Shown: piece by piece, positions 56,201 to 64,000 of the stretch
Layout of the letters: each line of letters opens with the position of its first letter
How positions within the stretch are numbered: position 1 is the stretch's first letter
Assembly: GCF_000003815.2 (NCBI RefSeq)
Contig: NC_049980.1
Coordinates: 19,046,986-19,110,985, forward strand
Reading direction: 5' to 3'
From: Branchiostoma floridae
Lineage: Eukaryota > Chordata > Leptocardii > Amphioxiformes > Branchiostomatidae
Length of the DNA: 64,000 nt
Program-made: the position numbers and the translations under genes
Notes under the pieces: model-generated
Database searches by the model: none
What the model was told of the DNA's origin: nothing
The model's input: only the letters and a program-made list of their open reading frames with translations

Positions 56201-57135
56201 CACATTCAAGTGCGGTTTTGTGAATATTCCGATACCTATATTTCCTACACAATCGCCCGTGACTTTCGGATCCTGTTTTATGTGTCATCGTTTTCTTTGA
56301 TACTCGTAAATATGCCTACAAAATCTCTCCTTAGGTGAGGCAGACCGTAGATTCGGATGGGCATGTGCTGGCCGTGAACAGGTCTTGTGACATCATGAGT
56401 GACTGTGGCATAGAAGATGCGCCATTCACTTTCGAAGCATTCAACTTGATTGAATGGCGCTACTGCTGCAACGAACACCAGTACGTTCGGATGCGTGAAG
56501 TTCTTTATTGTTTATAATTGCACTATGATCTGACACGTGGCTCAATTTCAACGGCCTCTACTGGCCAGTGAAAATGTCTTGAAATAAGAATGGCGTGTGT
56601 CTTTTTTGGGGAGGCGATGTGGAAGCGAAATAAATAAATATCTTAGGGACTAACTTTCTCTCAACAATAATCATACATCTATATATCTATGCTAGCATTA
56701 AAAACATAAAAATGGTAATAAACATGCAGTGTTGTTTAACAGTGTGGCACAGATCCCCAACTCTATTGGATGATTATGTCATCTTAGATTTATGTGCACG
56801 TTTCTTGATCTTTAATTTTTCATATTTACAAGAACGAGGGTTCCCATGGGAATAGAACATGGCCACAGATTGAGCAATGTTTGGCACATATGACTCGGTC
56901 ATGACCAGATACAGACATCTTGTCTTTTGCACATAAATAAAATAACGCAAAAATGGTAATAACGATAACCCCCTGTTGTATCATATTTGACCACTTTTCA
57001 CTCGTTCCATGTATTTGCAGGTGTAACGGGGAGCTGTTGCGGATGGCGGGATCAGGAAGCACACCGATGGCTCCCCCCACACTGGCCCTTCTCTTCTGTC
57101 TGGTACTGGTGGCGTTCCCCATTGTCTGGGAATAG
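44216..57135 (+). CDS. Secreted/GPI-anchored CAP protein with EGF-like, ShK-like and Ly6/uPAR (LU) domains
   Basis: Twelve exons (44216-44371, 48461-48566, 49260-49402, 49602-49690, 50146-50237, 50568-50591, 50941-51033, 54193-54315, 55263-55412, 55707-55888, 56335-56480, 57021-57135) join in phase into 472 residues. Order: signal peptide 1-20; CAP domain about 28-170 with HHNFLRR, GQNIW, CTHYTQVVWASTTDVGC and VVVCNYGPQGN; cysteine-rich hinge 166-203; EGF-like 204-234; a six-Cys ShK-like module (C237, C244, C256, C268, C272, C275); EGF-like 290-325; Thr/Pro linker 327-350; ten-Cys LU domain 352-437 ending CCNEHQCN; and a hydrophobic C-terminal tail typical of a GPI signal. The function is not known; CAP and LU domains both bind extracellular partners or lipids. 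Of the CAP tetrad, H73, E111 and H132 are present, but Glu of GENI is Q89. The ATG at 44216 is chosen because it starts a clean signal peptide. Confidence 0.88.
44372..48460. other. First intron of the CAP-LU gene, about 4.1 kb
   Basis: Between a GTAAGT donor and a TTCCCCACAG acceptor. I found no exon, no transposon ends and no long tandem repeat in it. A large first intron can hold enhancers, but nothing in the sequence shows this. Confidence 0.6.
51340..51860 (+). repeat. Two adjacent copies of the GCATAACTCGAGA repeat family
   Basis: Copies at about 51355-51600 and 51645-51860. Shared landmarks are AGCATAACTCGAGA, TTCGATGGATGCAGCTG or its variant, ATATTTGGTGGGTGGGTAGG, GTTCGATAATGGGCC, CCCCTAGCGGCTT and GGTACTGCAGC. 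These landmarks are well preserved between copies although the spacers vary. Confidence 0.85.
52205..52450 (+). pseudogene. Broken non-LTR retrotransposon reverse-transcriptase fragment
   Basis: One frame encodes LSPKSQLELCRTCILPFISY followed by GCEIWG, the typical end of the reverse-transcriptase region of LINE-type (CR1/jockey-like) elements. It then hits a stop after ITRR; the expected continuation (LHGGDFVENLLGVHRDTRNM) is found one frame over and itself ends in stops. It is a decayed fragment inside the CAP-LU intron. Confidence 0.75.
53050..53240 (+). repeat. Copy of the GCATAACTCGAGA repeat family
   Basis: It starts with GCCAGAATGGCTAAGGTTAG, also present before the copy at 51340, then a TGTG microsatellite and AGCATAACTCGAGAAGCCTG, and ends with CCCCTAGCGGCTTGC and GGTACTGCAGCAG. 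It runs directly into the GACGGATCATCATG family copies. Confidence 0.85.
53255..53905 (+). repeat. Three tandem copies of the GACGGATCATCATG repeat, about 245 bp each
   Basis: Units start at about 53259, 53511 and 53751. Each begins with a GGATC-TCATGATTTTTGGTA stretch, continues through CATAATGAGATA, AATTATGCA-ATCAACAGCT and AATTAGGAAAA, and then CACATATGTA. The third unit is more diverged and truncated. A dispersed copy is at 27505-27710. Confidence 0.8.
55612..55680 (+). other. Possible alternative or relict exon of the CAP-LU gene (Thr/Pro linker)
   Basis: After a plausible acceptor (CAACCACTAG) the frame of the preceding exon stays open for DTTPPMATVKPPMLYTEPTK, similar in style to the Thr/Pro linker encoded at 55707. 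However, no GT donor in the right phase (phase 1) exists before the stop at 55685, whereas splicing from 55412 straight to 55707 is in frame. It is either an unused relict, or an exon with an unusual donor, or the sequence has an error. Confidence 0.3.
56071..56091 (+). promoter_or_regulatory. RE1/NRSE-like site in a CAP-LU intron
   Basis: TTCAGCACCAGGGACAG followed by AGAC matches the fixed positions of the vertebrate REST/NRSF element (TTCAGCACCNNGGACAG). It stands alone in the intron between the two LU-domain exons, without the repeat context of the NBAS copies. Binding is not shown. Confidence 0.45.
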
Positions 57136-57320
57136 CAAAAGTCTTTTACATCGTCAAAACGTATAGGGCATACTTGCTCCAGCATGACAACACACAGCCC
57201 GCTATTGAGGCATAAATCAAAATTATTACAGCATTTGTTGACGCTTCACAAAGGCCAAAATTGACAGAGGGATCAACACAATTATTGCTTTTACTACCAT
57301 CCTTTTGTGTCTATTTCACT

Positions 57321-57326
57321 AATAAA
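57321..57326 (+). terminator. AATAAA polyadenylation signal of the CAP-LU gene
   Basis: AATAAA lies 186 bases after the stop codon, in A/T-rich sequence, at a normal distance for a short 3' untranslated region. A second AATAAA at about 57877 is a possible distal site. Confidence 0.5.
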
Positions 57327-58489
57327 ATTATAATGGTCGTGTAAATAAGATTAAAGTGATATATTTGTATGCGAGCCTTTAAGCGGCTAAGTCGTGGCTA
57401 ATGTTTGGTCTGTTAGTTTTATTAGTATTATGTGATCGACGGATCGTGTTTCTTATACGTCTTCCCCACAGTTGAAGAAAAGTATGAAATCGAATGCGTT
57501 TCACTATCTTAATACATTGTATTAGTAAGAGTTTTCATGTCGAGTCCGTTTGGCGTGTATTTGACCGGAGACATTGCCATGTCATCTACACACTATAGTG
57601 TAGAAGGTTTACTCCTTCCTATGACAAGCACGCTTGTGTAGGGTTGTGTCTTACCATGATGGTGAAGACCTGAAGGAAAATGTTTCTCTCACATTTCGAC
57701 ATAACCCCGAAACTTCGGCATTTAAAGAGGGCTCAAAGCTAACCGTACGGCTGATGCATTTTGACAGTTTGTGTGTCCTGGCTACTTGCGGGTGTTTGCC
57801 ATTCTTAAGCTTGTGGCATGATGGGGCATTTGTTGTACTTAACATGATTTGGATTAAGAAGGTGTTTTGTTTTTTCAATAAATGCAACTGTATGAGAAAA
57901 AGAAATGTTGTCCTTTTTTGCCTTCTTAGATAAGGCGAGTATAGGTAAGGTCTACGAAAAGTAAAGCAATTAGTACAATGAAATAAAAGCCTAGCGTCGT
58001 ATGTTGTGTCTAATTCTTATACTTGATGTCTAAGTATCCATTCACAAGCGCTATACCCAACACAATAGCAATCTCTGAAGAACTATTGTCTCTAAGAAAC
58101 CAACTTAAGGTTAATGGCAATTGAATGTATCTAGAAGTTTAATGGTATACCTAGCTCCCAAAAGACACTACCTCAAACACCCACAATGACAACAGTTGTT
58201 CGAGACACCGTGAGTGTCATCACTGGATTGACGATTAAAAAACGCCACTTCTTAGTTTACAGATTGAAATCCTTAAGATAACTTTGCTTTAAATGCCCAC
58301 GTGGTCAAGGTAGGGTAGTCCTTCCGGTTCTATCTTATTCTTGCAAATCGGAACCAGTCGCACACCAAAGATACTTCTCACCATGATGCGATCAAGCGCG
58401 AGTAGTAAAAAACCGCGTCCGATAGCAATATTTTTTTCGAACATCTAAAAATTTGGGCATCGATTCAAAATGATTAGCTTCGCCAAGAA

Positions 58490-59130
58490 GATTATGTTTT
58501 TGCCTGACTTGGGTCTGTATGTAGGTCAACAGGATATAACTCGAGAAATTGTGGATGGAACTTTTTTATTTTTTGCAGGTGTGTAGCGGCTGTTGAAAGG
58601 CATGCCTAGTTCGAAAATGGGTTACCTGACGTTTTCCTACGGTACATTAGCGAGCTTGGTATTTTGTTTTTGTTTTTTCGGGAAGCATAAGTCAAAATGT
58701 AGCTGGGCGATTTCCACGATATTTGGCAGGTGTTTAGCGGTTGTGGAAAGGATTGTCATGTGCAAGAATGGTTTAGCTACCTTTTACCTATGGTGCTGTA
58801 GCTGGCTTTGTATGTAAGTGCGTTTGTCTGTGTGCAAGATAACTCGAGATGTTCTTGATGGATGCTAATGATATTTGGTTGATAGGTAGGGGACACAGAA
58901 AGGAAGGTCAAGTTCGATAATGGGCGTCCTGGCGACTTGTTTTGGTACTGCAAGTGAGCATCAAAGTTTGCGCCTAAATTTTCCAGAAGTGCCAGGTTCA
59001 TGATTTTTTAATGGTGGATAGCTGTTGGTACTAGGAGTCAATGGTCTAATTTTGGGCCCCCTAGCAGCTTGTTTGGAACTGCAGTGGGTCTTATAGTTTG
59101 TAGCTCTTAAGAAGGATAACTGCAGAGGAG
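58490..59130 (+). repeat. Cluster of GCATAACTCGAGA-family copies
   Basis: At least three partial units: about 58530-58640 (AGGATATAACTCGAGAAATT), about 58680-58760 (AGCATAAGTCAAAATG, CACGATATTTGGCAGGTG) and about 58830-58960 (AAGATAACTCGAGATGTTCT, ATGATATTTGGTTGATAGGT, AAGTTCGATAATGGGCG). The tail at 59050 has GGGCCCCCTAGCAGCTTG. Confidence 0.75.
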
Positions 59131-59973
59131 ATTGATGGATATTTTTTGTTTTTGGTAGCTAGGTACTTTGGTTGATTATCAACATCTATTTGATATAATT
59201 ACTTAAGGAAAGTTATGCAATTAACAGAAATAAACAGTGTTTTCTATATACAGATGCATCTCATTTTGACCTATATTTAAGGACACAGCTGTTTGCCAGA
59301 TGTTTTGCCTGAGAAGCCTTGTGACCTGGACGCCCTAACACTGTGAAAATCCTCTTGACAAGCATGAAATTCTGATTGACCGGGGATGCTACCAGCCAGG
59401 TCATCTTTGGTCACAGTCCAATGCCCCCTATCATCAATACTATTCGGCCAGGCTGGAGTCTGGTAGAGACTACATGATTTTAATAAAGCACTATGATTAT
59501 GAAAGTTGCGCTAGAAAGTATCACAACAGTGTACATAATTCCATTGTCACCAGTTGGCCAAGAAAGTTATCTTTGGTAGCATTTGTGGGTTTGTAAGGAA
59601 CACAAGTTCATGCAGTCATTTGCTATTGGGGTAGGTACTATTTAGTAATACATGAAAAAGACCTTAAAGTATTAATAAAGGCATGATTATTTGGCGAAGG
59701 GATGTGTTCGATGAACTCTAGTTTACTAGTGATATAACAACCTCGTTGATAATTTTGTTTTGTTCCTAAAATAACATCTTCGAAAACAATTTGTTCTCCA
59801 ACAGCAGAATGGTAATTAATGAGATACACGTAGAACGAATACAACATCAAGCAACTGTCATCTACATTAGATCATGTGACTGCACATACATACATGTACT
59901 TTATATACAGTATATCTTACGGTACGTATACGAATATTACACTTATAAATATATAGAGAGAGGGAGAGAGAAA

Positions 59974-62900
59974 TTAATCAGAAGATATCTTCATTTCTAA
60001 TACATACAAGACAATCAAATACATTATATTGAATACGACGAACGACAAGGGGAAGAAGATCCGAGATATCTTGTCTATCCGATTCACATTTTTGTCCACC
60101 ACGAATTTTTCTGTGATTTTAGACATCCTTTTGTCAAGTCCAAGAAATAACCTACCCCCGGGCACTTTCGTGTTCTTAGACGTTGTTTGTGAGTCTTCTT
60201 CACTTGAAGACGCATCTTCCTCAACCCTTGTGTTGGTAGTACTTCTTTCCTTATCACAATCAGGTGCATGACGAATTGCTCCTTGTCTTTGCAATTGCCT
60301 CTTATGATGGGGCCATGAGTAGAAAACAGTTTCATGTGAAAGAGTGCTCTTGCGGTTCGGAGACGCACCTGCATCTCTGCTCATCCTCCGTACCCTTCTC
60401 CGCCCAATCTCCGTCGTGACGCAACCGACGTCACCATCGACCTTAGTGTATCCATGATAGGATGACCGATGACGCTTTCTGCCCAATCTTGGGCGTAGCG
60501 TTTCTATCTCGATGATGTAGCTATGTGGGGCTCTTCGCGTTATTTCAACAGACGAATTCTCAATCCCCAGAGACATGTCCGTATCAGTGCAACAGCCCGT
60601 CCCGCAGTCGTGACTTATGTTTGTGACGTCTTGTTCCAAATCTAGATTCCTCGTGACTTCCGGATACACCTTATTTCTTTCTATCCTTTCTTCACACATT
60701 TTTCTATCTCTATCTTCTCTTCTTGACCGTCTTCGCGCCTTGCCGGTTCGGGTGAGATCAATGACGTCATCAGACCCGCCATCCGAGTGGCCACACGAAG
60801 AGCCCTTCTCCCCCATCTCTCCACTGGATTCCTGCGACTAGGATATTCAAAGGAATAAAAGACATGTAGATTATGTCCGTTAAAATCTATCGAGATATTT
60901 TCAGGGGCGAATGAATTTTAGGGATACAGGTAGACTATTGAATATGAAAGAAGAAAACATTGCAATCATTGTATTGGTAAGACATAAAGATACCATGTTG
61001 TATGGAGTTCAGTGTCCATGTCCCTCTCAGATTTAGAAATACAGAACTTGTGAATCATTATTGTCTAAGCTATAGTAATGAAATTAGAAATGGGTCTATC
61101 AATGCCTCAAAAAGATAATATTTCACCATAGCCTGCAGTGATTTGTAAGTGGCCCTACCAAACGACGCATAGGGAAAGTATTGCATTAGTGTAGTGATCA
61201 TTGGTGGAAAAAGAAGAAAGAACCAATCTTATTCGTGAGGATAAATGTGGATTCGGCATGTAGCATTGTACACAGATTTTGGGACAAGTTGAGCGAACAG
61301 GTGTTACACTAGTCTGCCAGGATTTTAACCAGCTGTCTCACCTCTGAGAAGCTGTGGATGCCTGCACGGTTCCTCAGTTTTCTCATAGCGCCCATTTTGC
61401 GCCTCCTCTGCATGAGAGCAAATGTGTAGTATTTATGATTGACAGCCGCGTACTCGGCCACCGCGGTGAAGACGTATACCAGGCACACCCCCAGGTACAC
61501 GTCGATGGCCTTGATGTACGACACCCTGGGGAGTGTACTCTTAACTTTCGCCACGATGTTTGTTATGGTCACTACGGTCATGATTCCTGAAAGGAAGGGG
61601 GGCTCATTCATTGACAAAGACTGGTGCTGTTCGGTCGGAAATTTGAGAAAGTTCACATTTTTTCATTCTACTTCAAAATTTCAATTCACCCGTCACTTAT
61701 TGATTTGTTCTTTCGGCCGGAGTGGCTGTAGAAGACTTCTGGCGTTTGACTCATCGGGGGCGACCCAGACGACAGCCAGGGAAAGACCCACAATGAAGCC
61801 TGCTGGGATATACGTCTCCGCCACTACGTGTCCCATATTCCTCCGAATAACGAAGAAAACCGTCAATCCTGAAAAACTCCCTTCAAAATAGAAAATGCAA
61901 GAAATTAGGTTGGCAACAACTCTCTACCGTCAACTGAGTAGTACATGCTGGACGGAGCACATGTCATTGCTATAGCTACGGGAGATAAATGACGCATTGC
62001 GTCTTCACTGAAGCAGGCAGGTGCTGGCCGCCATGGTGGTGCACATTCCATGGATCTTTGCTCACACGTACAGTGTTTTTGTCACTTTATAAGTATTTTA
62101 CTATAAACAATGCCAGAAAACGCTTTATCTACATATATGGTTCACTAAAATATAAGCAGGGACACTAACATGGCGTGTACCAAGCGTAGGCGTCAGGTAA
62201 AAACGCTATTATACAGACTATATTGTCGTAAGGCTCCTTTCAACTTTGCTAACTTGTTGTTGATCTGAAACGTGTTCTCACCTACTCAGATTGTAAGAGC
62301 TTGTATAACTACACGTAGATAGACGATACACACCAGTGCTGTATGTTGACGTAGTCGTGAGGAAGTCAAAGTTTTCAATCACAAAATCAGCCAGACTAAT
62401 TTTGCTGAAGCCTCGGACGGATTGCCTTCCCCTGTACCAGTAGTAGGCGACGTCTGAGGTAGTGTAGCCATCTGTACAATGTAAGGTTATGTTAAAAGCT
62501 TTCCTTAAGATTCATACCGACTATGTGGTGTGTATAAAGAGAATACATTACTTATGCTATTATCTATTTCATCCGGGGCATATTTGCATAAATTTGCTAA
62601 TGATATCTTTACACACAAAAATGCACAAAAGTTTGGAGACTTCGTAACGCAAATGGCCTTTACAGATACAGATACAGGACGTCTTGTTTCATTAAGTATG
62701 CAACTAAGGCTGTAGATAGCGAAATCTATTCCATATGATAGTCTTCTTTATCAGAATGATGTATATTGTATGTGTGAAAGTCATGGCAGAACTTCATGTT
62801 TAATTCCCATCATAATTATGCATATAACTTGTAAGTTTGTAATACCTACTCTATTCAAAATACTACAAGCCCTGTCACAGGTATGTAAATCCCAGCATTT

Positions 62901-64000
62901 TACCACAAAGTATAAGTGACACATTTGCTATAATTATGCAAAGTTACCGTAGCAAATTAGGCTCTTATTTGTATAGTTGGTATCTGTTTATGTTCCACCT
63001 GCCATAAATTGCATGCATTTAAGTCATAATATGAAAAACAGTGGAATTTCAGGACTTTCCAATTAAGGTGCAAATCAAGTTCTGATTTGCAAATTTTTCT
63101 TCCATCGTGTACATCCGTGTCTAATCTATGCTGTACATGTGTTATAAGAAGTGCACATATTAGTTTCAGGTAATGTGCGTAGCTTAAATCACATTTGGAT
63201 ACACGGAAACGTAGTCTTTTTATCAGTATCAATACCTCAGATAAAATCATGAATACCCACATGTTTCAAACAGCAGGGTGCAGTTTTGAGTATCAAACGG
63301 GAACAGTTGCATCTTCATCCAGCACGAAGCGATGGTAGTTAATCTACAAAGCAAGAACATCAACTGAATAAAACACTTCGCCATACTTCATCCAGTCTGA
63401 TGTAATTGTCTAGCATGCAGAATGTTCCCCTACAATAGCATTGGCAAGGTCTTGAGTTCAAACCGGATCATAGCGTACCGAAGAATCCATTAAACGGTAC
63501 ATGTACTGGTTTCTCTGCTTGGCACTTAGGGAAATAGTAAAACACACACTCGCCTACATTGCACTAGCCCTCTGTTGTAGTGTTTGGACAACTGTGTGTC
63601 CCAGGGGCTGTATGAACGCCTCTATGTAATTGTTGCTGAATATCAAGTAAATTCTAAAGACTGTACATGTATAGTCTCAGCCCATACAGTATTGCTGTAC
63701 GATAAAGTTATCATAATTGTCATTTTCCCTTTTTTCTAAGATATTCCTGTTAGTCTGCCAACGCAATGCTCTGTAACTTAAAAGTTCCCTAGTACGTTAA
63801 GTTCCCTAGTTAAGTTAGTTTTTAAGATGGTGTAAGATGTACCTTAGCTTATAAAGTACTCTCCCGTCTCTGAATACATGCATGATCTGTTGGTCCTTGG
63901 TGACGTCATGGAAACGGGACCCTTGCCCATTCTTGATGAATGTGTCCGGACGCCAGAGCTTCAAGGTGTCTTCTCCCAGGAAAGCAATCTTCTCACCGTC
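59974..64000 (-). CDS. Anion-type (GABA-A/glycine-like) Cys-loop receptor subunit, 5' end beyond window
   Basis: Six exons (64000-63843 partial, 63343-63261, 62471-62334, 61868-61737, 61586-61342, 60831-59974) give 537 residues in phase. Seen: extracellular LWRPDTFIKNGQGSRFHDVT and DGRVLYKLR; a Cys loop of exactly 13 residues between cysteines with FPFD; ETYGYTTSDVAYYW; M1 (AETYIPAGFIVGLSLAVVWV); M2 (GIMTVVTITNIVAKVKSTLP); M3 (YIKAIDVYLGVCLVYVFTAV); and M4 (IFFPLSFVVFNIMYLIVLYV) near the C terminus. The SLP-VSYIKAID signature after M2 is that of GABA-A/glycine receptors, which gate chloride; the ligand cannot be named. There is no second disulfide before M1, unlike glycine receptors. Oddities are the M2 residues, the exon end before M2, and an unusually long basic/Ser-rich M3-M4 loop encoded mostly by the last exon. 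Confidence 0.9.
60832..63842. other. Introns of the Cys-loop receptor gene
   Basis: Introns at 60832-61341, 61587-61736, 61869-62333, 62472-63260 and 63344-63842. The intron positions around the Cys loop and before M2 follow those usual in GABA-A/glycine receptor genes. No repeats or extra exons were recognised in them. Confidence 0.6.

Larger units (their letters stand above)
57136..59973. other. Intergenic between convergent CAP-LU and Cys-loop receptor genes
   Basis: The two genes converge here, so it holds both 3' untranslated regions. The CAP-LU polyadenylation signal is listed separately; no AATAAA was found on the minus strand for the receptor gene close to its stop. Repeat copies fill about 58490-59130. 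No further exon recognised. Confidence 0.65.

Overview
This is eukaryotic genomic DNA: genes are split into many short exons with GT/AG splice sites, introns carry minisatellites and transposon debris, and there are three runs of N. The gene families (NBAS, serine racemase, a CAP/EGF/LU protein, a GABA-A/glycine-type Cys-loop receptor), the small introns and the repeat types suggest an invertebrate deuterostome, most likely a cephalochordate (Branchiostoma). The species is an inference; the exon calls were read directly from the sequence.

Layout, left to right. 1-27040 (minus strand): NBAS, the large WD40/Sec39 subunit of the NRZ vesicle-tethering complex. I could place 57 exons with consistent phase; at least one more is hidden in the N run at 11284-11598, and the last exons lie beyond the left edge. 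28968-31842 (minus): a complete six-exon serine-racemase-like PLP enzyme. 31.9-44.2 kb: no gene recognised, but a nest of mobile DNA, including a hAT-type element with an 8-bp target duplication (33342-35597) and a roughly 4.2 kb foldback structure (38221-42424). 44216-57135 (plus): a 12-exon secreted or GPI-anchored protein with CAP, cysteine-rich hinge, EGF-like, ShK-like, EGF-like, Thr/Pro linker and Ly6/uPAR (LU) domains. 57.1-60.0 kb: intergenic, with more repeat copies. 59974-64000 (minus): the 3' two thirds of an anion-type Cys-loop receptor, continuing beyond the right edge.

The genes do not look like one pathway. NBAS acts in Golgi-to-ER traffic, the PLP enzyme in amino-acid metabolism or D-serine production, the CAP protein outside the cell, and the Cys-loop receptor in fast inhibitory-type signalling.

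The most striking non-coding signal is a 17-bp sequence matching the vertebrate REST/NRSF silencer element (RE1). It is repeated about eleven times in a 60-bp minisatellite that nearly fills one NBAS intron, occurs three times in an unrelated tandem repeat in another NBAS intron, and once in an intron of the CAP-LU gene. The CAP-EGF-ShK-EGF-LU-GPI architecture and the altered M2 pore segment of the Cys-loop receptor are the best protein-level leads.
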